From Caproicibacter sp002399225 (lineage in GTDB: Bacteria; Bacillota; Clostridia; Oscillospirales; Acutalibacteraceae), in assembly GCA_036756705.1 (NCBI GenBank), contig DAIOKN010000010.1:1-64000 (forward strand): a stretch of DNA of 64,000 nt. Reading direction: 5' to 3'. Positions 1 to 8,263 of the stretch are shown here, in pieces. The notes below the pieces were generated by a model that did not search any database, was not told where the DNA came from, and worked only from the letters and a program-made list of their open reading frames with translations. Each line of letters opens with the position of its first letter. Position 1 is the first letter of the stretch. The position numbers and the translations under genes were made by a program.

Positions 1-782
1 GAGGGAACACCCGCATTGGAAAGAGTCTTGCCGACCCATTTTTTATCCGGAGCGCTGAGGACGGTCCCAGTATCGGAAGTCAGGATCAAAAATCCATTTT
101 GACCCACCTTGTAGTTCTTTACCATCGTAGTGAGCTTATCGACGTTAAGGTCAATCCCCGCGACGCCAATGAGATTCTGAGTGCCCGTCTGGTACACCGG
201 GCTGACGATGCTGACGCAAGCCTTTTTAGTGGATACGGCTATATAGGGGTCCGTCAGAATTTGCGCTTTTTTGCTGGCCACCAGGCTATACCAGGGCCGT
301 TTTTTGATACTGGTTGTCAGGTTGGTCACATGCCCGGTGGAGGGCAGCGTCTGATTGCTCCCAACAATCCCTATCCAGCAGTTCCCAATATTGTCCGGAT
401 CCGTTTTCTGGATGCTTTCCATGGTGCGTTCCACCGACGCGCATTCCTTGCTCTTTTGAACGTCGGTTCCGTTCACCGTGTCCTGCAGCATTTGATAGAT
501 CTGGGTGTTTGCCGCCAGGCTGTCCACCGTTTTCTGGTAACCGGTGAAAAACTCGCCGATTTGGTTTGAAACCTCTTGGGACTCGGCTTTCAGCTGCTGC
601 TCGGTGATCTCTTTCACCGACTGCCGCACATTATTTAGGACAAGAAGAGCGGCGATGCAGAAAAAGCATAAGACCGGGACTCCAATCCAGATCAGCATTT
701 TTCCCATTAAGCTGTTCCGAATGGAAAAATGCCGGCTTTTCCGTCCCGCTTGGGTTGCCTGACCGTCCATATTCGAATTCAT
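1..782 (-). CDS. Methyl-accepting chemotaxis protein, N-terminal part (partial)
   Basis: The gene reads leftward off the window start, so only the first 260 codons are present. A short cytoplasmic leader is followed by one membrane segment at about residues 28-50 and then an extracytoplasmic region with dCACHE-type sensor motifs (a KKRPWY motif, then DPYI and a GVAGIDL motif). This is the usual N-terminal half of a chemoreceptor that senses small ligands outside the cell. HAMP and signalling domains would lie beyond the window edge. The ATG at 782 has AAGGAG about 11 bases upstream. A SigD-like promoter lies upstream. A sensor histidine kinase or diguanylate cyclase with the same sensor domain cannot be excluded from this fragment. 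Confidence 0.8.
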   Translation of the reverse strand, partial: MNSNMDGQATQAGRKSRHFSIRNSLMGKMLIWIGVPVLCFFCIAALLVLNNVRQSVKEITEQQLKAESQEVSNQIGEFFTGYQKTVDSLAANTQIYQMLQDTVNGTDVQKSKECASVERTMESIQKTDPDNIGNCWIGIVGSNQTLPSTGHVTNLTTSIKKRPWYSLVASKKAQILTDPYIAVSTKKACVSIVSPVYQTGTQNLIGVAGIDLNVDKLTTMVKNYKVGQNGFLILTSDTGTVLSAPDKKWVGKTLSNAGVP

Positions 783-861
783 AACCGTAAACCATACTCC
801 TTTTTTGCTGAAATCGAAAGACTGATCAATTCTTCTATATTATTTTTTAAAAACCAATTAT

Positions 862-887
862 TTATCGGTCGATTTTTCCAAAATTTA
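862..887 (-). promoter_or_regulatory. SigD (flagellar/chemotaxis) type promoter
   Basis: On the minus strand there is TAAA (887-884), a 14-base gap, then ACCGATAA (869-862). This matches the sigma-28 consensus TAAA-N15-GCCGATAA at 7 of 8 positions in the -10 box. It lies about 80 bases before the receptor start. The rest of the AT-rich 783-1046 interval shows no convincing gene. Confidence 0.65.
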
Positions 888-1046
888 ATACTAAAATGTA
901 ATTTTCCTTCCAAGTCTATCACAAAAATCAGAAAATGGTCGAGGAAGCAAAGGAATAAAGAACTGATCAAACAGGGACGTTTTACGGCTTCTGTCATACT
1001 GCCGGATAGGACAGATGATTTTTTGTGCGAGAAGATGAGAAATTAT

Positions 1047-1080
1047 GCAAAAAACCCTCCGCAATTTTTTGCGGAGGGTT
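1047..1080 (-). terminator. Intrinsic terminator of hflX
   Basis: A perfect 12-bp stem (1053-1064 with 1069-1080) with a TTTT/AAAA loop is followed on the minus strand by a T-rich tract. It sits 18 bases after the hflX stop. Confidence 0.85.
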
Positions 1081-1097
1081 CGGTGCGGTGGGAAATC

Positions 1098-2342
1098 TTA
1101 TTCGAGGATAAATTTGCGCAGCGTTTCGGAAAGGCCGGAGGGAATACTCGCAGTGAGCAAAAGGCCGTCCTGAGTGTACTCTCTGCTTTCCACGCTGCCG
1201 TTTTTGCGAATTTTGGATTCCAAGCCCGATTCGGAAAAAGGAAGAAGAAGGTGTACCCGCACGGGCTGCGCCGGAAGATCTTCCTCAATCGCCGCGAGAA
1301 GACGGTCGAGCCCCTCGCCGGTTTTGGCACTGACCCGCACGGCGCGGCCGATCATCGGAATCTTTCCGAACTCCGGGATAAGGTCGCATTTATTCAGAAC
1401 GGGAAGGACGGGGCGGTCTCCGCAGCCGAGGTCGGCAAGCAGGTTTCTCGCCACTTCCAGATGCACGGGGGCTTCCGGGCTGGAGGCGTCGCAGACGTTC
1501 AGCAAAAGATCCGCCCCGGCGGCCTGTTCCAGCGTGGAGCGAAACGCCTGCACCAGATGGTGAGGCAGGCGGCGCACCAGCCCGACGGTGTCGATCAGCA
1601 TTACCGTTTGGCCGCCGGGCAGTTTCAGGGCGCGCGCCGTTGGATCAAGCGTGCAGAACAGGCTGTTTTCCGCCGGTACCCCAGCGCCGGTCAGAGCGTT
1701 CATCAGCGTTGATTTGCCTGCGTTTGTGTAACCGATCATCGCCACGGTGACAAAGCCGTTTTTCTTTCTGCACCGGCTGATCTGACCGCGGTGCAGCTCT
1801 ACATCCCGAATCTGCCGGGACAGCGAGTCGATCCGGCGGCGGATATGCCGGCGGTCGGTTTCCAGCTTGCTTTCGCCGGGGCCCCGCGTCCCGATACCGC
1901 CTCCCAGCCGGGAGAGTTCTCCGCCCCGCCCGCCGAGGCGGGGAAGCAGATACTGAAGCTGTGCAAGCTCCACCTGCAGCTTGCCTTCGCGGCTTTTTGC
2001 CCGCAAAGCGAAGATGTCGAGGATCAGGGTGGTCCTGTCGATAGTTCGCACTCCGCTTTGCCGTTCGATGTTGCGGATCTGGGTGGGAGAAAGCTCACAG
2101 TCGAAAATAAAGAGGTTCAGCCCGTAGCTTTGGGCAAAATCGGTAATCTGCCGAATCATTCCGCTGCCGACGCAGGTGGCGGCGTCAGGCGCGGCCCGCT
2201 TTTGCGTCATAGAGCCGAACGGCACCGCGCCCGCGCTGCGGGTCAGTTCATACAGCTCGGCCAGCGAGGCCTGAGCGTCGTCGTTTCCGGTGTCCACCTC
2301 CACAAGAAGCGCGCGTTCCGGTTCGTTTTTGTTTTCATACAT
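1098..2342 (-). CDS. hflX: Ribosome-associated GTPase HflX
   Basis: HflX binds the ribosomal E site and splits stalled or hibernating 70S ribosomes with ATP/GTP hydrolysis. The 414-residue protein has the glycine-rich HflX linker (LGGGIGTRGPGESKLE, about 146-161), G1 GYTNAGKST (204-212), a DTVGL G3 motif and an NKCD G4 motif. Its length is normal for the family. It has its own sigma-A promoter and terminator, so it is probably expressed independently of the phage genes upstream on the same strand. The identification rests on clear family motifs. Confidence 0.95.
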   Translation of the reverse strand: MYENKNEPERALLVEVDTGNDDAQASLAELYELTRSAGAVPFGSMTQKRAAPDAATCVGSGMIRQITDFAQSYGLNLFIFDCELSPTQIRNIERQSGVRTIDRTTLILDIFALRAKSREGKLQVELAQLQYLLPRLGGRGGELSRLGGGIGTRGPGESKLETDRRHIRRRIDSLSRQIRDVELHRGQISRCRKKNGFVTVAMIGYTNAGKSTLMNALTGAGVPAENSLFCTLDPTARALKLPGGQTVMLIDTVGLVRRLPHHLVQAFRSTLEQAAGADLLLNVCDASSPEAPVHLEVARNLLADLGCGDRPVLPVLNKCDLIPEFGKIPMIGRAVRVSAKTGEGLDRLLAAIEEDLPAQPVRVHLLLPFSESGLESKIRKNGSVESREYTQDGLLLTASIPSGLSETLRKFILE

Positions 2343-2414
2343 TTTGTCTGACGCTCCTTTTCACGGTTTCCCGCCTCTGATTTTCAGGCTGTTTTCCGCG
2401 CTTTTATGCTCCAT

Positions 2415-2443
2415 ACCATACCTCAGCTTTTTAAAAATTGCAA
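2415..2443 (-). promoter_or_regulatory. Sigma-A type promoter of hflX
   Basis: On the minus strand TTGCAA (2443-2438), a 17-base spacer and TATGGT (2420-2415) lie about 75 bases before the hflX start. They separate hflX transcription from the phage cassette. Confidence 0.55.
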
Positions 2444-2488
2444 CAGGATTTGGTCCCGGCCGCACTTTTCCCGCATACGGCTATTATT

Positions 2489-2962
2489 TCACGAAACGCC
2501 GGAGTAATCCGATTCCACCGTCAAATGCGCGGGGCAAAATATTTCCAGCTTTTTTTGGGCTTCCGTTTTTCCACAGGCGGGCACGGAAGAAAAATGCGCG
2601 ATGACTTTTAAACTTTTCGGGTCTTCTTCCAGATCCACGGAAAGGCCGAGCGCGGAAAAGACCGATTCCAGCCCGGCTTTTGTGTAGGTGCCGGGCCGCA
2701 CTGCGCAGAGGGTGAGCAATGCTTTGCGCCGCGCCGCAGTGTCTCCGGCGGGCGGCAGCACGAACGCGAGTTCCTTTTCCCGCAGGCCAAAGTCAGAGGC
2801 TGTTGCGGCAAAGCTTTCGGTCTGCAGCGTCTGCAGTTCCCCGCGAACTGCGGCCAGGCCCTCCGCGTAAGCTGCCAGTTCAAAATCCACCAGCGTCTTT
2901 CCGTCCAGCCGGTAAAGGCCCGTCGGGGCGAGCTGGCTTTTCATGGAGGCAAGAATGTCCAT
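2489..2962 (-). CDS. Phage baseplate/tail protein, XkdU-like (DUF2313 type)
   Basis: This 157-residue protein follows the baseplate J gene with a 4-base gap, which is the position of xkdU in PBSX-like phages. The N-terminal half is helical (residues about 20-75). The middle has the typical 'R(K)ALL...ARPGTYTKAG' style segment leading to a small alpha/beta domain. Family members are baseplate or tail-fibre attachment proteins of contractile tails. It is the last gene of the cassette. In PBSX a fibre gene would follow, but here hflX does. The assignment combines position with weak family resemblance. Confidence 0.65.
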   Translation of the reverse strand: MDILASMKSQLAPTGLYRLDGKTLVDFELAAYAEGLAAVRGELQTLQTESFAATASDFGLREKELAFVLPPAGDTAARRKALLTLCAVRPGTYTKAGLESVFSALGLSVDLEEDPKSLKVIAHFSSVPACGKTEAQKKLEIFCPAHLTVESDYSGVS

Positions 2963-2966
2963 CGCT

Positions 2967-4028
2967 TTATCCTCCTTCTATCACGGTAATCACGGCAAGT
3001 CCCAGCACGGCCATCTGATTTTTCGCCAGGCTCACCGCTTTTGTGTCGAGGGTGCAGTCACGGATCAGGCCGGTCGAGAACAGCGCGGCGTTCAGGGCGG
3101 CAGGAGCAACCGGATCGGAAACGCCGAGAGTGTCAAAATAGGTTTGCAGCGCTTGTTTGCACGCTCTTTTCACCTCTTTGGAGTCCGCTCCGGCCTTTGC
3201 CGTCACCGTAGCCGTTACATTGACCGGCACCGTTTCGGCCGCTGCGACAATCACCTGCGTACAGATTTCCCTTGCTGCGTTCAGCTCTTTTGAAATTTGT
3301 TCTACGGTAAGGTCCGAAGGCGCGCCTCTCCTTCCGCCCAGATACAGCGCGACGGTGCCGGCTCCGTTGGCCCGCGGAACGATGCAGGCCGAATCAACCC
3401 CGTCGAAAGAGAGCGCGTAATCCCGGTAGTACGCCGCGTTGCCGCCATTGGAGGCGGCGGAGCAGCTTTGCAGAAGGCGGGCACGCAGCGCATCATCGTT
3501 TTCGCAGTCCTCCCCGCCGGTAAAAGCTGCGGAGTTGTTCACGCTCTGGATACCCGAAATCGCCGTGACCAGGACCGTGACGGTCCCGGCTTCGGTATTC
3601 CCGGCGCAGCCGCTTTCCTCCGCCTGCGCCGGGACCTCCACGCTCAGCGCGTCCGCTTTCAGCACCGCGTCCTTGGTCGTCGCATACCGCACCGAGTTGA
3701 CACCTGCGGTGGAACATACGGTCCCGGCCTTGATGGCTTCGTCGAACCAGAGCGTCGATTCGCGTGAAAAAGTCAGCGTACCATGCGCGGGGACGGCCTC
3801 TTTGCGCACGATTCCGCGCTCCTGTGCCCGCCAGTCCAGTTCCTGGCCGCTTGCGGTCTGCGCGAAAGTCTGGCGCCGGAGCCAATCCACCGCCGAACTC
3901 ACCGAGTAGATTTCTCCCGCCAGCAAGCGCATCCGGATACCGATGTCGGAGGCATCGTCGGGCGAATATCCCGCAAGATCGGTGAATTTCTTTTTCATGC
4001 GGGCAAGAATATCCGCGTAGCTTTCCAT
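2967..4028 (-). CDS. Phage baseplate J-like protein, XkdT-like
   Basis: This 353-residue protein begins MESYADILARM, followed by a 'G.D..IR...LAGEIYSVSSAVDWL..Q.FAQTASG.ELD..A...G..R' pattern characteristic of the baseplate wedge J/XkdT family. Family members form wedge arms of contractile phage tails. The start at 4028 overlaps the stop of the preceding gene (TAATG), which indicates translational coupling. A longer in-frame start at 4067 lies inside the upstream gene and is less likely. The gene is intact, with no frameshift. Confidence 0.85.
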   Translation of the reverse strand: MESYADILARMKKKFTDLAGYSPDDASDIGIRMRLLAGEIYSVSSAVDWLRRQTFAQTASGQELDWRAQERGIVRKEAVPAHGTLTFSRESTLWFDEAIKAGTVCSTAGVNSVRYATTKDAVLKADALSVEVPAQAEESGCAGNTEAGTVTVLVTAISGIQSVNNSAAFTGGEDCENDDALRARLLQSCSAASNGGNAAYYRDYALSFDGVDSACIVPRANGAGTVALYLGGRRGAPSDLTVEQISKELNAAREICTQVIVAAAETVPVNVTATVTAKAGADSKEVKRACKQALQTYFDTLGVSDPVAPAALNAALFSTGLIRDCTLDTKAVSLAKNQMAVLGLAVITVIEGG

Positions 4029-4366
4029 TAGAGTTGCACCTCCACTTCCCGGCTGCTGCCGGCGCAATTCAACGTGATCCTGACTTCGGCCGGACTACCG
4101 TCCCGGTACTCCGCACCCGTTACCTTAAGCTGCGGCATCTGCCGCAGCGCTTCCTGCGCCATTGAAAGCGCCTTTTCCTCGCGCAGCGGCGTGTCCGCCT
4201 GCAAAGAGTGCAGCCGGCTGCCGAGCGACGGGTTGAGAGCAAACGCACCGAGCGGCACGGTCAGCCGGATTTCGGCGCGCTGGAACAGTTCCTCCTCGCC
4301 GAAAACCGTTTTCGGCCTGCCGTTTTCCCCGGCGGCGAAGTCGCCGCCGGACAGTTCAAGATCCAT
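4028..4366 (-). CDS. Baseplate wedge protein, XkdS/gp25-like (DUF2634 type)
   Basis: This 112-residue protein carries the gp25-like signature region 'R...PLGAFALNP.LGSRLHSL' (about residues 34-55) and the 'A.EALRQMPQLKV' segment typical of small wedge proteins. It lies directly before the J-like gene, as in PBSX (xkdS-xkdT), and overlaps the preceding gene by 11 bases. It would stabilise the baseplate wedge. The function is inferred from family and order. Confidence 0.75.
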   Translation of the reverse strand: MDLELSGGDFAAGENGRPKTVFGEEELFQRAEIRLTVPLGAFALNPSLGSRLHSLQADTPLREEKALSMAQEALRQMPQLKVTGAEYRDGSPAEVRITLNCAGSSREVEVQL

Positions 4367-4700
4367 TTGTCTCCTCCTTATGAAAAACCTGGCCGTTGAT
4401 AACGATGTCGCCGTTATTTTTTAAGTAGAGTTCCGCCCCGCCGGAAGAATAGAGAAGCAGTTCCCCCGGCTTTAGCCCGCGCTCGGCGGCCAGTGTGCCG
4501 ATACAGGCGTCTCCCGCGCTGGTTGTGACGATCACAGCCTGCGCCGCATTCGGCGGCTGGTAAGCGATGCCCCATGGCCCTGCAAACGGCAGGCCGCGGT
4601 ATTCGCTCATGCCCTGCGCGGCTGAGTCTCCGGTCATTTTCGCCACGTCGGCGGAAGACTTTGCCGCCTGCGCGGTGATAATTTTCTGTGAAATCCACAT
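4356..4700 (-). CDS. Small baseplate/spike-associated protein, XkdR/gpV-like
   Basis: This 114-residue protein ends in a repeat-like segment (GELLLYSSGGAELYLKNNG, then VINGQVF) resembling the C-terminal domain of gpV/DUF2577-type spike-associated proteins. The N-terminus is hydrophilic and helical. Its position between the late-control-D-like and gp25-like genes fits xkdR. It overlaps the next gene by 11 bases. Enzymatic motifs are not visible. Confidence 0.6.
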   Translation of the reverse strand: MWISQKIITAQAAKSSADVAKMTGDSAAQGMSEYRGLPFAGPWGIAYQPPNAAQAVIVTTSAGDACIGTLAAERGLKPGELLLYSSGGAELYLKNNGDIVINGQVFHKEETNGS

Positions 4701-4702
4701 TC

Positions 4703-5599
4703 TTATTCCCTCCTTAGGGTAATCAGGGTATGTTCCCCCCCGGCACCGGACCGGCAGTGCGCGGAGGAGACATACAGGCCGGTTTCCTGCCCCGGAAGTC
4801 CGGAAACCCGCGCCGGGGAAAGCAGCGGCACAAAAATTTTACCCGGACAGTCCAGCACAACGGAAAATGCGCTCCGACCGGCTTTTTTCAGCGCTGTGCC
4901 GGCATTCGTGCCGCCGCTTAGAAAACGCCTGCGCACAATCCCGAGAGAAACAGCCTTTGCATCCCGCGCCGCCAGCGTGTAGGCTCCGCTGCCCGGAGTC
5001 CGGGTGTAAATCTCAGAATACAGATCGCAGTACTGATCCTTTCGCGTACAGGAACAAAACCGGATTCCGTCTTTCCCAAACAGGATTTCCCGCTCCGGCA
5101 CAGCGCCGGAGGCGTCGAATGAGCCGTTTTCCGTGATTCTTGGCTTTGTTCCGAGAAACCGGGAGCAGAACGCTTCGGCCACGGCCCATTCGCTCATGCC
5201 TTTGCTCACGGTCAGAGCGCCGGAAAAGCCTCTGGTGTCTCCCACGCAGCGCGTAAAGCCGTACGGGCGGATATGCCGCTCGAAAATAATCCTGAGCGAC
5301 GGATTGATGTAATTTTGCGGCATCGCCTCATTGTCCAGAAGCAGCGCGGCACGGCTGCGGGCAAAAATCGAAAGCGTGCCGCCTGTCGGTTCTGTTTCCT
5401 GCTCATCAATGATGCCGTCGAACAGAACCGTTCCACTTTCTCCGTGGATGGTCAGTTCGGTCATTGCGCCGCAGCCGGAGGGGAGGGGGAAGACCCCTTC
5501 GAAAGCGTCGGCCGGGACGTCCGCGTCCCGATCCAGCCGGATACGGACCGGCGTCGGCAGCTCGGTTTCGCCGTCTGGGCCTGTACTAAGGTAGGTCAC
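4703..5599 (-). CDS. Phage late control D/XkdQ-like baseplate hub protein
   Basis: The 298-residue product occupies the xkdQ position, immediately after a LysM-domain protein. It shows the usual hub-protein pattern: an N-terminal beta-rich part, then 'EWAVAEAFCSRFLGTKP' and 'RKDQYCDLYSEIYTRT' segments. The GTG start at 5599 overlaps the stop of the LysM gene (GTGA) and has GGAGGTG about 9 bases upstream. This is preferred to a longer GTG-less extension inside the LysM gene. The likely role is a baseplate hub or tail spike base. Confidence 0.7.
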   Translation of the reverse strand: MTYLSTGPDGETELPTPVRIRLDRDADVPADAFEGVFPLPSGCGAMTELTIHGESGTVLFDGIIDEQETEPTGGTLSIFARSRAALLLDNEAMPQNYINPSLRIIFERHIRPYGFTRCVGDTRGFSGALTVSKGMSEWAVAEAFCSRFLGTKPRITENGSFDASGAVPEREILFGKDGIRFCSCTRKDQYCDLYSEIYTRTPGSGAYTLAARDAKAVSLGIVRRRFLSGGTNAGTALKKAGRSAFSVVLDCPGKIFVPLLSPARVSGLPGQETGLYVSSAHCRSGAGGEHTLITLRRE

Positions 5600-6123
5600 G
5601 GCACGGTCACCTCCGTTCCTTCGCCCGGGTCGTCCGGCCACTGGATGTCCGGGTTCCGTTCCCGAAGATCGTCCACGCTGATTCCATGGGCCGCCGCGAT
5701 CGAAAACAGCGTGTCCCCCGCCTTGCAGACGTAAATTTTCGGATCGCTGACGACCGATTCCGTCTCCGGTGTTGAGCCGTCTTCGAGAAATTCGAATTCA
5801 TACCCGACTCGGTCCGGATGCGGGTCGCCCTTTGCGGTCAGCGAAGAAAACACTGCCGAAAACGGAGCCATTCCCGGCAGAAGAAGCTGCCCTGCCCCTT
5901 CCTCGGCGAAAACGGCGGCAAGCTTTTGAAATTCAGCCGCGCATCCGTTCCCTGAAAACGTGCCGCTTCCCCGCACGGTGCGGCTTCCCGTGCCGAGGTC
6001 CTGCAGCACGTTCCCGGCGTGCGGAATCGCATACCGGCCGACGTTTTTGGTGCGAGAGACCGTTACGGTTTCCGGATTGCGCGGCCAGATGTAATTTTTA
6101 TAGCTCATCGGTTTCAGCCGCAT
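5596..6123 (-). CDS. LysM-domain tail/baseplate protein, XkdP-like
   Basis: The product has 175 residues. The N-terminal part begins with the 'MSYKNYIWPRNPETV' type motif typical of short phage proteins that link tail to baseplate. The C-terminal 45 residues form a LysM motif (YVCKAGDTLFSIAAAHGIS.DDL...NPDI) that binds peptidoglycan-like glycans. In PBSX xkdP comes right after the tape-measure gene xkdO. Here the tape-measure gene is missing. The ATG has GGAGGAAA upstream. Confidence 0.8.
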   Translation of the reverse strand: MRLKPMSYKNYIWPRNPETVTVSRTKNVGRYAIPHAGNVLQDLGTGSRTVRGSGTFSGNGCAAEFQKLAAVFAEEGAGQLLLPGMAPFSAVFSSLTAKGDPHPDRVGYEFEFLEDGSTPETESVVSDPKIYVCKAGDTLFSIAAAHGISVDDLRERNPDIQWPDDPGEGTEVTVP

Positions 6124-6214
6124 GATTTTCCTCCTCCAGGCTCAGAATGTGCGGGTATCTGCGGCAGTCCCGTTCAATTTCCCGCGAAATTTCATCCGCT
6201 TTCTTTTCCGCCAA
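6098..6214 (-). CDS. Small phage-cassette protein (38 aa), unknown
   Basis: A TTG start at 6214 is preceded by AAGGAGGAAGG. The frame encodes 38 mostly charged, helical residues (MAEKKADEISREIE...). It overlaps the end of the upstream gene by 23 bases and the start of the LysM gene by 26 bases, as expected in a tightly coupled operon. It occupies the position where sheath, tube and tape-measure genes would be in PBSX. It could be a vestige of a tail-assembly chaperone or an independent small protein. No family was recognised. Confidence 0.45.
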   Translation of the reverse strand: MAEKKADEISREIERDCRRYPHILSLEEENHAAETDEL

Positions 6215-6872
6215 CCGTCACACCTTCCTCCTTTTCCGCCGCCAGAACCAACAGCGAGCGGCGCGGTGGCAGAAAGGCGGCGCCTGTCTCGGTCAGTTCC
6301 TTTCCCCGGCAGCCTGCATAGACCGTCTTTTGCGCTTTGCCCCGGATTTCGACCAGAAATTCCCCCAAATCGGAAAGGAGTGTCCCGGATTCCGGCGACA
6401 CGCCATGCAGTGAAAGTTCATAGCCCGTTTCCCCTTCTCCAATTTCCATGGGGGTTCCCTCGCCCCAGGAACGCAGTTCGCATCCGTCCCGCAGAACTTT
6501 TGCCTCGTAGCCTTCCGCACGGGCCAAAACGCTCCCGTCCGGGGAGAGCAGGACGATTTCCCGGTCTGCCGCGTCGGAAAGCTCCCGCAGGATCGCCCAT
6601 TCATACAGCGGTTCCCCGCCGACTGCCGCAGTACCGGAGCGGCGCACGGTAAAATCTGAATCGGCGGTTTCCACAGAGTCCCCTGCGGAAAGCCGAAGCC
6701 CGGCCGGGCCGGTGTAGCGGTAGTACAGCCCGGAATTTTCACCGGTCAGGGTGCCGTCCGACCCGGTTTCCATCCGCAGCGGTCGGATGACGGCCTTTCC
6801 CTGCGTCCCATTGGCTTTGACCGGAGCGCCGTACCGGCCCAGCATGGTCTCCACGGCCGAGCGGCGCGTCAC
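6192..6872 (-). CDS. Probable head closure / head-tail joining protein
   Basis: The 226-residue product starts at a GTG that overlaps the upstream stop (GTGA), with GGGAGG eight bases before it. The N-terminal half carries the pattern 'GLYYRYTGPAGLRLS.GD...FTVRRS....GEPLYEWAILREL' (about residues 40-105), typical of small head-closure or connector proteins. The C-terminal half (about 105-226) is beta-rich, ends in a basic segment and was not recognised. A longer open frame exists upstream, but it runs through the connector and capsid genes in another frame. Confidence 0.5.
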   Translation of the reverse strand: MTRRSAVETMLGRYGAPVKANGTQGKAVIRPLRMETGSDGTLTGENSGLYYRYTGPAGLRLSAGDSVETADSDFTVRRSGTAAVGGEPLYEWAILRELSDAADREIVLLSPDGSVLARAEGYEAKVLRDGCELRSWGEGTPMEIGEGETGYELSLHGVSPESGTLLSDLGEFLVEIRGKAQKTVYAGCRGKELTETGAAFLPPRRSLLVLAAEKEEGVTVGGKESG

Positions 6873-7234
6873 GGCCGGATCCTCCCGAACAGGAAGCATC
6901 CGCCGTCCGTGAGGAATGGGGCGGCGGTCGCAGCTGCGCCCCTCCACAGGTTCCATGCCGAAGCGGCGTCTCCCGCGCTTTTCACTACTTTGACGTCCCC
7001 GGCGGAAAACGATTCCGCCCCGGTTCCGCAGCGTGCCAGAGTGAATCGGTAAAACGCGAGGGCGGTGGCTGCGGCAGTCAGCGCGGCGCGGCTCTCCTCC
7101 CCGCAGGAAGCGCGCTGTGAGCCGCCGACGGCCTCGGCCGCGTCGGAACACAGGGCCTGATATGCCTCGGCATCCTCTACTCCGGAAAGCATCTCGAACC
7201 GGGAAAGCACGTCGCTGGCAGCAATGGTAATCAC
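6869..7234 (-). CDS. Probable head-tail connector protein
   Basis: This 121-residue helical protein follows the major capsid gene, the place of head-tail connector (gp6-like, XkdH region) proteins. It starts 'MITIAASDVLSRFEMLSG' and contains an alanine-rich helical bundle with 'ALAFYRFTLAR', the style of DNA-packaging adaptor proteins. It is coupled to the next gene by GTGA. The assignment is mainly positional. Confidence 0.5.
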   Translation of the reverse strand: MITIAASDVLSRFEMLSGVEDAEAYQALCSDAAEAVGGSQRASCGEESRAALTAAATALAFYRFTLARCGTGAESFSAGDVKVVKSAGDAASAWNLWRGAAATAAPFLTDGGCFLFGRIRP

Positions 7235-7237
7235 GGT

Positions 7238-8248
7238 CTACGCCCCGTAAGTCAGCACGCGGACCGCGCCGTCGAACAGCCGCGCAAATCCGGCGGTCAC
7301 GCTGATGGCCGTGCGTTCCAGTTGGCGATCGATCAGCCGGTCGGAGTCGGTCGTCACGCCTCCCGCCTGAACCATTTCGAGCGCGCAGGTTTTGTCCAGC
7401 CCGATGATTTTTCCGGGCTCCATCTGCGGCGCGTGCAGCAGCTTTGCCCCCAGCGGGCTGATGAGCTTTCCGGTCCCCTGAAAGTTGAGCCCCGCGACCG
7501 CATCCTTGAATTCCGGGATGGAAAGCAGATCCTTGACCGCGCCGGTCGAGGCGAGCATCGTGTTCAGCGTGTAGGGGGAAAGGCCGCTCCACAGGCTGAT
7601 GAGATCCCCGTAAGCCGGCGTGGACCCCGCCGCGGCCACCGTTTCGGCAGGCTCGGTTCCGTCGTCGCCGGTCAGCAGCACGCCGATGGCGTCGGAAAGC
7701 TGGCTGCGCGCGATGGCCGAGCCGATCTGCCGGAGCGTCACGGTGAACAGATCCAGCCGCTGAAAGCGCAGCGCCTCATAGCTTGCCACCAGCATTCTGC
7801 CGCGCTTTTTCAGGCGTACCAGCCGATCCTTGACCTTGACCCCGGTCTGCGGCAGCTCCGCGCCCTCCGCAACCGGCTTTAAAGTTCTGTCGTCCTCCGC
7901 GGGATCGGATTCGATCGTGCGGTAGTCCATCGAATCGATCTGCGTTCTGGCGGCGATCAGATCAGGCAGCAGGTCGGCCTGCTCCATGCCCTGCCGTACC
8001 GAGCGGGCAAGATATTCCGGAAACAGAGCGGCGGAATCTCCGGTTTGAAAGAATTTTTCAATTTTATCGGAGCAGGGGCCGCCGACCCGGATGTCGAAGC
8101 GTTTCAGCTGCCGCTGATAGGCGTCCAGCCCTTCCAGCGGGGTCCCTGCATAGCAGGGAGAAGGGTCCAGCCCTTCCAGCACCTGAGAAAATGATTTGCC
8201 GGGCACGCCGTACATGCCTTTTTCCAGTCGGATGGATTCATATTTCAC
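7238..8248 (-). CDS. Phage major capsid protein (XkdG-like, HK97 fold)
   Basis: This 336-residue protein lies between the decoration-type gene and the connector gene. It begins with 'MKYESIRLEKGMYG' and contains the long helical spine region (about 85-175), 'LVRLKKRGRMLVASYEALRFQRLDL' in its middle and a conserved C-terminal 'ERTAISVTAGFARLFDGAVRVLTYG'. This is the layout of PBSX-type coat proteins. It would form the procapsid shell. The gene is intact and starts with ATG after GGAGGAACG. Confidence 0.8.
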   Translation of the reverse strand: MKYESIRLEKGMYGVPGKSFSQVLEGLDPSPCYAGTPLEGLDAYQRQLKRFDIRVGGPCSDKIEKFFQTGDSAALFPEYLARSVRQGMEQADLLPDLIAARTQIDSMDYRTIESDPAEDDRTLKPVAEGAELPQTGVKVKDRLVRLKKRGRMLVASYEALRFQRLDLFTVTLRQIGSAIARSQLSDAIGVLLTGDDGTEPAETVAAAGSTPAYGDLISLWSGLSPYTLNTMLASTGAVKDLLSIPEFKDAVAGLNFQGTGKLISPLGAKLLHAPQMEPGKIIGLDKTCALEMVQAGGVTTDSDRLIDRQLERTAISVTAGFARLFDGAVRVLTYGA

Positions 8249-8263
8249 GTTGCGTTCCTCCTT

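Noticed and set aside
729..1712. Plus-strand open frame of 327 codons over the hflX 3' half
   Set aside because: It crosses the hflX terminator and is antisense to clear HflX coding sequence. GC-rich codon use leaves long antisense frames open.
6873..7592. Upstream part of a 466-codon minus frame ending at 6192
   Set aside because: It runs through the connector and capsid genes in another frame, is Arg-rich and low-complexity, and the GTG at 6872 has the proper ribosome site.
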